Source of the DNA: Xenopus tropicalis
Lineage: Eukaryota > Chordata > Amphibia > Anura > Pipidae
Assembly (NCBI RefSeq): GCF_000004195.4
Contig: NC_030678.2
Coordinates: 62,527,378-62,591,377, forward strand
Length of the DNA: 64,000 nt
Direction of reading: 5' to 3'
Position 1 is the first letter of the stretch. Every line of letters begins with the position of its first letter. Made by a program: the position numbers and the translations under genes. Of the stretch, positions 40,140-50,600 are shown piece by piece. The notes beneath the pieces are model-generated. The model had not been told where the DNA came from, searched no databases, and was given only the letters and a program-made list of their open reading frames with translations.

Positions 40140-40430
40140 CAATCTTGAACCAACAAATTTATTTATTTTTTTAATTGTAAAAATGGTGCATAGGCAGCCA
40201 TCTTAGTGCATTGTGCCTGAGTCCCAGTTTTCAGAAAGAGCCTGCGTTACACATTAGAACTGCTTTCAAGAAGCCTATTGTTTCTCCTACTTCCATGTAA
40301 CTGGAGGAGTCACAAGCCGGACTTAAATTTCTTATTATTGAGTGCCATTCTGATATTTATTGGTATCTTGCTACCTTCCCATTGTTTTGCTGATCAGCTG
40401 CTGGGACGGGGGTGATATCACTCCAACTTG
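40140..40430. repeat. Interspersed repeat family A
   Basis: Third copy (AGGCAGCCATCT, CTCCTACTTCCATGTAACTGG, TTGGTATCTTGCTACCTTCC). Confidence 0.6.
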
Positions 40431-40785
40431 CACGAAAATGCTTACGAAAAAATCGCATTGGTCATGATAATATCCTATTTGCGATCCAAAATTTTTGTAC
40501 TGGACGATTGTAAACAGCGGGAAAACCTTTCCGACTTTGATCCTTCTGTGCATGATTTGAGAAGCCTCCCATAGGAATCAATGGCACTCTGCAGCTCCAA
40601 CCTGGCCCAAGGAAAGTCACGATAACGAAGCTTGAATGAATCCGAAAGTTTCGTACTCAGCGCGACAATACAATTTTGTTGCACAAATTTTGTCGCAAAG
40701 TACGAAAAAGTTGCGCAAGGTACGAAAAAGTCGCCGGAAATACACATGGATCGTTCGTGGATTAGTAAATGTCCCCCTTAGTTTC
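40431..40785. mobile_element. Repeat family C (CGAAAAA-rich), copy 1
   Basis: Shares CTCTGCAGCTCCAACCTGGC, GAAAGTCACGATA and GAATGAATCCGAAA with 62800-63185. Ends near AAATGTCCCCC. Rich in TACGAAA words. Confidence 0.7.
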
Positions 40786-41626
40786 ATGATGGTACTATAG
40801 AACACTCTAGAAGTGGGTATTGCTATTTGCTAGAGGACTTAACCGACCTGTTGATTCAATGCTGCCTCAGTAAGAAAGACTTACCAAACACAGGATATAG
40901 TACTAATACAGTATATTTGAAGAATAATGAAACAGAATGAATACTCAACCATTAGCTAATCTATATTATAATAATTGAACTATTAAAGGACCTTACTATA
41001 TTAACATATATTTATATATATGAACTACAACAAGAGATCCTCTGCACTCACCCATTACCAATATATATGTAACCTTTTCTTGGCACACTCTACAGAAATT
41101 GTGTTACACTCACTTCTTTGGGCTGTATTCACTGGCTTAGTTCAGAAGATTGATTCCCCATTTGCAGATATGTGAAAGGTTCTGGGAAATTGGGATTTAT
41201 AGCGCAGTGCCTCTGCCTAGTGGGCACTGAGGAGCACACCGCAGGGGGATTAATGACACACAGTTGTGTAGCAAAGATAAATTTTATATAACAGTGTGAA
41301 AATAGAATAACTATAAGATGCCAACAGTATTAATTCCCTTCCCCAGTTCAGTCCTGGCAAAGTCCCTTCCCTAAAAGAGCTCTTTTAGTTTCCCCAGGTA
41401 GCGCTACCTGCCCCCAAATTACCTCTCCCTTTGGATAGACAGTTGCTCCCACGTAGCAGGCACATGAGAAACACCTGTCCTCACACAGGGGACACACTAG
41501 AATGGCAACAGGCACCCACCAGCAGCTGAACAAGATACAGAACTCTCTCTTTCCTTAGGCTGGAGCACACCACAGCCTCTCTGATGACAGTTCAATCACT
41601 TCTCTGATGCTCTTCGTCCCCCTGGA

Positions 41627-41661
<35 letters not shown>

Positions 41662-41849
41662 GGCTGGCAAAACAACAGGGGACAATTGTATTGGACAATT
41701 TTTGTCCATTTATCTGTTCACATTTCCTAAATCTCACTATGAAAATGAAATAACTTTTTACAACACGCTAGTTTTTATCACGTTATAACTTTGGGTGGGT
41801 AACTTATTTTCCCTATTAATATGTAATAGCTAATGTGTATGAGTATTAA
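40786..41849. other. Intergenic with a (TC)n microsatellite
   Basis: A (TC)n run lies at about 41628-41659. The rest is unassigned. Confidence 0.5.
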
Positions 41850-42610
41850 AGTTAATGGTGATATTTATCATCTTAATTTCTAGACATGACATGTGACTTT
41901 GTCATGTGTCTTGATAGATTGACTCATATGTGTTTTAAAATTATATTTCACTATGAGTTGTGCCATGTGGCTTATCGCATTGATATATATGGGATATGTC
42001 CTATTTTATGCACTATTATGAGTTTAGATGAGTATTGAAGTTAATGGTAATATTTATAAATTCAATCTTTAGTCATGACATGTGACTTTGTCATGTGTCT
42101 TGATAGATTGACTCATATGTGTTTTAAAATTATATTTCACTATGAGTTGTGCCATGTGGCTTATCGCATTGATATATATGGGATATGTCCTATTTTATGC
42201 ACTATTATGAGTTTAGATGAGTATTGAAGTTAATGGTGATATTTATAAATTCAATCTTTAGTCATGACATGTGACTTTGTCATGTGTCTTGATAGATTGA
42301 CTCATATGTGTTTTAAAATTATATTTCACTATGAGTTGTGCCATGTGGCTTATCGCATTGATATATATGGGATATGTCCTATTTTATGCACTATTATGAG
42401 TTTAGATGAGTATTGAAGTTAATGGTGATATTTATAAATTCAATTTTTAGTCATGACATGTGACTTTGTCATGTGTCTTGATAGATTGACTTATATGTGT
42501 TTAAAAATTATATTTCACTATGAGCTTTGCCATGTGGCTTACTACATTGATATATATGGGATATGTCCTAGTTTATGTATTAATATGTCTAGATGTTTGA
42601 TAATAATTTT
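41850..42610. repeat. 189-bp tandem repeat, about four units
   Basis: The word CATGACATGTGAC recurs at 41885, 42074, 42263 and 42452, exactly 189 bp apart. Units two and three are nearly identical, the outer ones more diverged. It lies directly upstream of the PLE-type tail at 42690-42840. Confidence 0.95.
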
Positions 42611-42689
42611 ATTTTTGATCATATGGGGATTTTTTAAGTGCCTGGTATTTGATTACACTTTGCACATGTTATTGAATGGGTTAATGTTG

Positions 42690-42845
42690 TATAAACACTG
42701 ATTGGATACTGCGGGTTTTTAACCTGACACTTCACTTCCTGTCTATCATCCTGATGACGATCCTGTGGTGATCGAAACGCGTAGATGGTATGCTGAAATA
42801 AATCACTGACCTGATTGATGCTGTAGCTGTGAGTGCTTTCTACTG
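42690..42845 (+). mobile_element. PLE-type tail with the best hammerhead-like core
   Basis: CTGATGA (42751-42757), a GATC..GATC hairpin, GAAA (42774-42777), CGC, GTA, then GATGGTA. The flanks TATCATC (42744-42750) and GATGGTA (42784-42790) can pair over 7 bp. AATAAA follows near 42798. Confidence 0.65.
42744..42790 (+). ncRNA. Candidate minimal type I hammerhead ribozyme
   Basis: Perfect CUGAUGA box, stem II hairpin, GAAA box, minimal ACGCGU stem III and a UA cleavage dinucleotide, closed by a 7-bp stem I with one G-U pair. Caveat: an extra C sits between the CUGAUGA box and stem II, which could reduce or abolish activity. Confidence 0.45.
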
Positions 42846-42915
42846 TTGAGTTTGATGTATTATTTTTGTCAGCACCCAGCCTGTGCCCGATACTGGTGAG
42901 TGCCGATTCTTTGCA

Positions 42916-42919
<4 letters not shown>

Positions 42920-43000
<81 letters not shown>
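42920..43000. repeat. (TA)n microsatellite
   Basis: About 80 bp, with one CAG interruption near 42950. Confidence 0.95.
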
Positions 43001-43001
<1 letters not shown>

Positions 43002-43040
43002 CGAATCTAACTCAGCATTCACAAGACTTTATGAAAAACA

Positions 43041-43280
43041 ATAAATAATCCTTTTATTGGTGCTAAATCAACATTTCGGTGACATGCTCAGACCTTTATT
43101 GAGAGTATGTGACCAAAACATGTTTTCATTGCTGACAAACTTTCACTCTTTGTATAGGATCAGAAGGAGGCAAAGAGTGAAAGTTTGTCAGCAATGAAAA
43201 CATGTTTTGGTCACATACTCTCAATAAAGGTCTGAGCATGTCAACAAAACGTTGATTTAGCACCAATAAAAGGATTATTT
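43041..43280. mobile_element. Inverted pair of PLE-type tails
   Basis: Arms 43041-43152 and 43171-43280 around an 18-base loop. Each holds GGTCTGAGCATGTCA, a (G/C)AAA(A)-(T/C)GTTG core and CCAATAAAAGG. The cores differ between arms (CCGAAATGTTG versus CAAAACGTTG). Confidence 0.75.
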
Positions 43281-43560
43281 ATTATTATGAAAAATAACTG
43301 ATGTCAGCAGTTATAAGCAGTGCTCAGTCATGTAATTTCTGTCACATGACTCACTGATTATTATTATAATAATGTACCCCCTGTTGTAAAATATGAGGAT
43401 ATTAGAAGTTACCTTGGCATTCCATGACCTGTATAAAAACACATGGCCTTTAGCCTCGTATTCTTATATGGTCATGGAACTCCTCAATTAATTATAATAA
43501 CCTTATATTTTAAAAACATTTGAAAAATGCAAAGACGGACAAAAGGAGATGCCACACATA

Positions 43561-44476
43561 AGGGTTGATTCACTAAAGTGCGATAAGTTTTATCGCATTT
43601 TTTTTTCCGTTAAAATAGACGCAAAAATTAGCGCGCGATTCACTACAGCATTACCACGTGTGTTAAGTCGCATATCGCATGCGTTAATTTTCGCGCAACC
43701 GCATGCGTTAATTTGCGCACAGAAATAATACTAACGCATCATTCACAAACACTTAAGACGTGCTAAATATCGCATTAGGCTATGCGAAAATTAACACCTA
43801 CTTCAGGCAGGCGATAATTTTAGAAAAGTACAGTTAATGAGCTTTTGGCAACAAAATATGGACTTTGCAGTGTTATTTATTCAAGTATGTGTTGGCCCTA
43901 GAGTGACGCAGCCGCCAGTTTGCAGGGAAATGGTCATTTTTAATACAGTAATTTTACGAAAGTATTGGCATGTATGGCTAACATGGCGTGCGTTTATTCG
44001 CACAACTATTTATATGCGGCTACAAGTGATGAAATGTTTTGCCAGGCATGGATTCGCGGCAAATTTTTGGACGTGCGGCGAATTTTTCTGCGGCAAATGA
44101 CATTTTTGTAAACGGAAACAGATTCGCTCATCACTAGCGGCTACTATTTATAAGCAGCTACTAATTATATGCTACTATTTATATGCTACTATTTATAAGC
44201 AGCTACTAATTATATGCTACTCTTTATATGCTACCATTTATATGTGGCGACAATTTATATGCGCAAATTTATTTGCATTGATTAGCGCATGTACCGTCAA
44301 ATACCGAACGAAAATAGTCTTCACGAGTTAAATAACGCATGCAATATCGCACGTAAATTAGCGCAAGTATGCTTATAGTGAATCATGCGTTAAGTCGCGA
44401 AAATTTAGACGCGATAAAATTTTTAACGCATGCTATAAATAGCGCACGTTTTAACGCACTTTAGTGAATCAGCCCT
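43561..44476. mobile_element. Large CG-word-rich MITE, about 0.9 kb
   Basis: Terminal repeats AGGGTTGATTCACTAAAGTGC and its complement. The interior is rich in GCGATA, CGCATGCGTTAA and related palindromic words. Holds a nested stretch similar to the 7021 MITE (ATGGATTCGCGGCAAATTT..GATTCGCTCATCACTA) and a short GCTACTATTTATA minisatellite (about 44143-44250). Confidence 0.75.
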
Positions 44477-44541
44477 ATAGTATGTTATGTAAAGTTTGAA
44501 TACATTTTTTAGGGTTCTTAGGGTCTTGAAATTGCCCTTTA

Positions 44542-44761
44542 GGGCTGTGGCACACGGGAATACTAGTCGCCTGTGACAAATCTCCCATGCCGCAGGTGAC
44601 TAATCTTCCCGAAATGCCATCCCATCGGCGAAAATGTAAATCGCCGGTGGGATGGCAAACGCGGCGCAACGATTTTACATAGTCACCGGGGGGATGGTAT
44701 TTCGGGGAGATTAGTGGCCTGCAACAAGGGAGATTTGTCGCGGGCGACACAGCCACAGCCC
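44542..44761. mobile_element. Palindromic PIF/Harbinger-like MITE, relative of 13964
   Basis: Ends GGGCTGTGGCACACGGG and CACAGCCACAGCCC, flanked by TTTA on both sides. Interior CGCCGGTGGGATGGCA blocks as in the intron 3 copy. Confidence 0.82.
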
Positions 44762-44765
44762 TTTA

Positions 44766-45740
44766 GCTGCAAGGCTTAGTTCCCCCAAGAGACCTGTTTA
44801 TCTTATTAGTTACAAATGTATCTAAGTGTGGGTGTTGCCTGTTGAGTTTTCTCTGCCAAAAGCCTACTTATTTAATTACGTTTGAGAAACTTTGTACCTT
44901 TATTACCGTTCAGTGCAGGAGATCAAAGGGAAATGAGGTCTGAAGAACTGCGGACTGAGCTCTTAAAATCAGGACTGTTCCACAAAAATCTGGAGAGTTG
45001 TGAGATACGAGGAAGTGAAAAATAATTATCCAAAAACTACCTCAAATCTTGCTTGTGTTTAAACATAGAGTTAAGAAACATCTTCAGCACAAGCTGTATA
45101 TATTCATGCCATCACCTACATGGGCATGTATACTAAATATTGGATGGTCACCTGCGGGGTGAAGATCCATTTTTATATCTCATAGTGTTATGTATTATCA
45201 GTATAACGGAAAAAAAAATATTTGAAACAGGGTTTGAAAGGCTAGGGACATTCTGAAGCTCTAGCAGTGCTATGTAAGTAGAGGAGATCTAAGACATGGT
45301 GGTCTCGTCTAAGATGATAAATGAAAGCAGATTGTCAGTCTCCACATCCAGGTAGAATTGTTGTCAGACCTTTAAAAATAGGTTGCAACAAAGATGGTAC
45401 AGTGGAAATTATAGTAGTATTTATTCAGCATTGTATGAATAATGGCCTTTCAGCATCTGCTCTTAAAATATGTGGCTCACATATCTCTCTAAAAACAGAA
45501 TAAAACAAATGTGTAATTACTGACAGCACAAGAGGAGAGTATTGTTCTTGTCAGAGGAAAGTTAAATATACTTAACCTATACTCTGCTTTTTGGCCAATT
45601 AGTCTAATTGGGTTCCACAGATTAAAAGGAAGCTACGGACAACGTGTACCTACGGTGTTTGTTTACAAGAAATTCTCACCGAAATGTATTTGTTTTACAA
45701 CCACCACTAGATGTCCTCAGTGCATTGAATATCCAAAACT
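44766..45740. other. Intergenic, nothing recognised
   Basis: No class assigned. A 60-residue plus-strand frame (45321-45503) has a faint Tc1-transposase flavour but is too short to call. Confidence 0.4.
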
Positions 45741-45741
45741 A

Positions 45742-46222
45742 GGGGGCTGATTTACTTACCCACGAACGGGTCGAATGGAGTCCGATTGCGTTTTTTCGTA
45801 ATGATCGGTACTTTGCGATTTTTTCGGATTCTTTACGAATTTTTCGGATCCAATACGATTTTTGCGTAAAAACGCGAGTTTTCCTATCCATTGCAAAAGT
45901 TGCGTAAAAAGTTGCGCATTTTGGGTAGCGTTAAAACTTACGCGAAAAGCTGCGCATTTTTCGTAGCGTTAAAACTTAACGCTACGAAAAATGCGCAGCT
46001 TTTCGCGTAAGTTTTAACGCTACCCAAAATGCGCAACTTTTTACGCAACTTTTGCAATGGATACGAAAAACTCGCGTTTTTACGCAAAAATCGTATTGGA
46101 TCCGAAAAATTCGTACAGAATCCGAAAAAATCGCAAAACATACGAAAAAGTCGCAAAATATTCGTTTTCAAGTCGGAACTTTTCCAATTCGGGTCGGATT
46201 CGTGGGTTAGTAAATCAGCTCC
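45742..46222. mobile_element. 480-bp near-perfect hairpin MITE
   Basis: Arms meet at a 3-base loop (45973-45975, TAGCGTTAA / TTAACGCTA). Outer ends GGGGCTGATTTACTTACCC and GGGTTAGTAAATCAGCTCC. Very rich in CGAAAAA and TTTTTCG. Frames on both strands are palindrome artefacts. Confidence 0.9.
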
Positions 46223-47237
46223 TAGGTATTCAGCACTTAGACCTTCCCACTAATTGTGCACCTTAAATCCCTAACTGTCTCTGCAATCTTCATATCAACA
46301 GGTAAACTATATAATAGGGAAGGACAGCACAACACAATACAGCACAGCAACAAACAACTTGCAAACAAGTGCTTTTTATTACCTCAAACACAACATTTAG
46401 GCAACTGTATGTCCTTTAGCAAGTGACATACTTGATAAAGGGCATAAATTAAGCAGTTGTGTAAAAGTTGTGGCTGCATAAAAAAAGTGGCATGTTAGCC
46501 GCATTTGGCAAATTTTTCCATAGTTTTGTGAATTTTTCTGATTGATAGAATTAGTGTGTTGGCTCTAGGGGTAAAATAAATGTTAGAAGCTTATTTATCA
46601 GTTTTCTAATTTCTGAATTTTTAGAGGAAAAAAAAGAATAAACTCAAAATGTTACCAAACTCGAATGTTTATTTACTAAAAAATAAGTATTGAACATTCA
46701 AGTTTTGAAAAACATAATTTAATTTTTTTAATTTTGTGCAAAAAGAAATTGGCATCATGGAAAAAATTCTAATTTGAACTTTCATAAACTACTATCTTAT
46801 TGTGAAGATCTCACAAACGTATTGTCATATATTTAAATAAGAAAAGAAAATTAACTAAACCATTTAGTACAGTTTAGTGGATTTTTATAATGATAGAGGT
46901 TCCCCTTTAAACCCCTTTATGACTTTTGTCTTACTTAATATGTATATTGTGCAGAATATAGAAGGTTAACAGGTCTGAGAAAGTGGTATTACCTTCTTAC
47001 GAGCGTCACAGTCAGTTTATTGCCATCCTTTATTGCCTTCCTTTATTATCCTTATCTATTCATAAATATTAACTTTACTAATGGTTTTGGGGCAAGTCAG
47101 TTGTCATGATTGTGACTAGAAATCAAAAGAAAGTTCTCTGATAAAGTTTTCTTTTGTGACTGCTTTAATCTCAGTTGAGTTAAGTACCCAAAAGGGAAAT
47201 GATACTAAATGTTAGTGGAACAGAGGGGAATTCCATA
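46223..47237. other. Intergenic / possible receptor 3' UTR side, nothing recognised
   Basis: AT-rich, with some relaxed family C-like words near 46600. No polyadenylation site could be fixed for the receptor gene. Confidence 0.4.
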
Positions 47238-47425
47238 TACAGGTGTTGGGTCTTTTTTCCAGAAACCCGATACTCAGAAAGCTCCAGACAGCAAAGTGCC
47301 AATTTTAAACAAATAATTCTAATTTTGTAAATTATTTCCTTTTTGTCTGAAATAATAAAACAGCACCTTCTAATGCTGTATTACTGCATTTTGTGCAATA
47401 CTTGATTCAAAATAGTAGGAAACAG
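47238..47425. mobile_element. TACAGG-type MITE fragment in the receptor 3' UTR
   Basis: Starts TACAGGTGTTGGGTC and has CCAGAAACCCGATACTCAGAA. The right end is lost just before the stop codon of the terminal exon. Confidence 0.65.
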
Positions 47426-47427
47426 GT

Positions 47428-47625
47428 TTACGGTTCCGAAAGTCCCTTTGTTGGATTTTTCTTCACAACTGCATATACATCAGTGATGCCAGTTTCAGGT
47501 CCAGTTGACATTTTGACAGAGGCATATGTGATCTCATTAGCAGGATTATAAGTTTGATACTCTGGCTGGTTTCTGTTAGCATTAAAAGCTACTTCAGAGT
47601 AGACTGTGCTTTCATGTTCTTTGCT
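47428..47625 (-). CDS. Receptor terminal exon with three tyrosine motifs
   Basis: The acceptor CACAG is followed by 65 codons and a TAA stop at 47428-47430. Motifs are TVYSEVAF (ITSM-like), ITYASVKM (ITIM) and DVYAVVKK. Regular spacing of tyrosines and an open frame from splice site to stop support a real exon. The end is GLSEP. A TACAGG-type MITE fragment begins in the 3' UTR. Confidence 0.82.
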   Translation of the reverse strand, partial: SKEHESTVYSEVAFNANRNQPEYQTYNPANEITYASVKMSTGPETGITDVYAVVKKNPTKGLSEP

Positions 47626-50600
47626 CTGTGAAAACAAAATCAAAGATATTGGTAACTGTCCAGGCTCTTTAAGTAAAGTACTAATTCAAACCTATCCCTG
47701 ATACAGCACTATGCAGAGGGCTGTTATGCCGCTCCTGGATTTATGCAATGCCCTCTGCCATTTCTCTAATAAGCAACCCCTAAACAAGTCAATGCAGTAT
47801 GGTTATTGAAAGAAAACAGGCCTTCTTCTCATGGTTTATATGAAAGCTAACATTTTCTGCAAGTGCTAAATAGGTACCTTAAAGGAAAAGTTCAGTGTAA
47901 AAATGAAAATGGGTAAAATGGATAGACTACAAAAAATAAAAATATGTGTAATATACAGTAGTTAGGCAAATATGTAATCTATAAAGGCTGGAGTGAGCAG
48001 ATGTCTAATATGATGGCCAGAACCCTACTCCCTGCATTCAGCTCTCTAAATTCTTAGTAAGTCAGTGACTTTAGGGGGGGGCACATGGGACATAACTGTT
48101 CAGTTAGTTTGTAAGCATGCAGGTCAGATTCAAATGCAAACTAACTGAACAGTTATGTCCCATATGGCCTCCCCTCAAGTCACTGATTGGCTACTGACTG
48201 CTAACAGCTTAGCGAGCTGTTACTACTACTTTATTTTGCACAGTCTATCTATTTTGCCCATTTTTACACTGAACTGTTCCTTTAAAATTAGAAAGCCAGA
48301 TGTCCATCCCTCACATGCACAAGTAAGGGAGCACTATGGGTCTCCAGGTGCAAGGTGCAAAGTGCAGTCATTGCCACAAACATTTACCTGTGCAAGGGGA
48401 ACAATTTTGACACACGTGGGGCCCTATTTATGATTGCTGGAGCCTTTGAGCTTGAGCAATGGCAACTGGAAAAATCTCATGTAAGTTTGTTAACTCATGC
48501 TGGGTTTGGAGCGCTATTATATAGCAACTTTTTTTCCTGAGCGGACTCTTGTTTTTGTTTTTTTTTTAAAGAAAAAGTTTGTCAGCTCTTAGGTATTAAA
48601 CTTCTTTTTTTATAAGCCCAAAGGTTTTTGCAGTGGTAGCACTATCTACCCCCCTAAAAGCATTGCATCCAATTATGGACTTTTTAGACCTGGCAGGTCA
48701 AAAAACCGCTGGCAGTCAAAAGGTTAAAGTTAAATGTTTACAAAATAAAATAAAACATTGAGAAAAAATGTCCATTGTTTGAGTGTACCTTAACTCTGTA
48801 TCTTAAAGACAGTGAGGTGTCTGGTACACTAAGGGATATATTTATCATGCTGTGTAAAAAGTGGAGTAAAACATTACCGGTGATGTTGCTCATAACCAAT
48901 CAGCAACCAATCAGCAATTAGATTTCAACAGTCAAAAAATCAAAGCAAAGCATCTGATTGGCTGCTATGAGCAACATCACTGGTGATATTTTACTCCACT
49001 TTTTACTCAGCATGATAAATATATCCCTAACTGTTTGACTGATGCAATGTAGAATGTTGTTGAATCATGCTAGAACAGTGGTTCTCAACCAGTGGGTTGC
49101 GACCCCTTTGGGTGTCGAACAACCCTTTCACAGGCATTGCCTAAGACCATCGGAAAACACATATTAAAAAAATGTATTAAAGTGTCACAGAATTAGGAAG
49201 GTTGAGAGCCAGTGTACTAGAATAAACAAGGATGTACTTCATTCCAATACAGTATATGCAAACATATTATGGGCTTGAATCTACTTGTATAGTCTTATAC
49301 ATACATGATTAAACATATACTTATTAACCTTTGGTTTTACTTTCTCAGGAAATGCCACAGCACAGTATACAATTTCCATTTCATCATCTTGCTTCTGTTT
49401 AGAGAAAGAGAAAATAGGTTTAAAGCTTCAGAGTGCACTAGTAAGTATAAATTTAATATATTACTAATTTGGCCCAAAATGGCTCAAAATTGTTTTTCGC
49501 TGGTTATCTAGTTATTAATAAAGGTATGTTAAATAAAAAATTGCCACAGCCATGTAGTACATTATATGAAAGCAGCCATTGATGGGGGGTTGATGGGGGA
49601 TTTTAATTATCCTGATATTGACTGGAGCCATAGTACTGCCAGGACAGTAAATGGGAACAAGTTAAAACTTGTTGCATGACAACTTTATGTCACAGGTTGT
49701 TGAGGATCCAACCAGGAACCATGCTATATTGGATCTAGTGATCTCTAATGACCCAGAACGTATAGCAAATGTGCAAGTGGTTGAACCCCTGGGTAATAGT
49801 GACCATAATGTTATTTCATTTGATGTTTGGTGCAGGAAACAAATTTACACTGGGGCAACAATCCGTAAGGCATAGACAGAAAATGAGAAAATGAAGCGCA
49901 TTGCGGTAGAGGCCAAGACTAACCCAAAAAGTTTTTAGTATATTAATAGTAAAAAGATGCAGGTTGAGGGTGTGGCCCCATTGAGTTATAGTAACAATAT
50001 GGTTACAGCGGATACAGAAAAGGCAGATGTGCTTAACCAGTTCTTTTCTTCTGTGTATACAGTATCCTGGGCCAGATGGAATACACCCTTGGGTACTGAG
50101 AGAGCTAGGGTCAGAATTACAGTGGCCCTTGTTTCTGATATTCTCAGACTCGCTTTCATCAGGTATGGTACCTAGGGATTGGAAGAAGGCGAATGTCATT
50201 CCGATATTTAAAAAGGGAGTAAGATCTCAGCCTGGCAATTATAGGCCTGTATGTAAGTTTGACATCCGTGGTGGGCAAGTTATTTGAAGGCTTGTTAAGG
50301 GATCACATACAAAATTATGTAGTGGAGAATGGCATTATGAGCAGTAATCAGCATGGCTTTATGAAGGACAGGTCATGTCAGACCAATTTAATAGCTTTTT
50401 ATGATGAGGTAAGTAAGAAGCTGGACAGTGGGGATGCAGTAGATATAATCTATTTGGATTTTGCCAAAGCATTTGATACCGTTCCCCACAAACGACTGCT
50501 TTCTAAACTAAGGTCTATTGGTCTTAGTGAAGTCGTTTGCACATGGATAGAAAACTGGCTACAGGATCGGGTACAGATGGTGGTTGTTAATGGTACATTC

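Noticed and set aside
41850..42610. CRISPR-like array
   Set aside because: Units are 189 bp and repeat throughout, without spacers; this is eukaryotic satellite-type DNA.
45938..46266. Frames on both strands rich in K, S and N
   Set aside because: Artefact of the long hairpin MITE.
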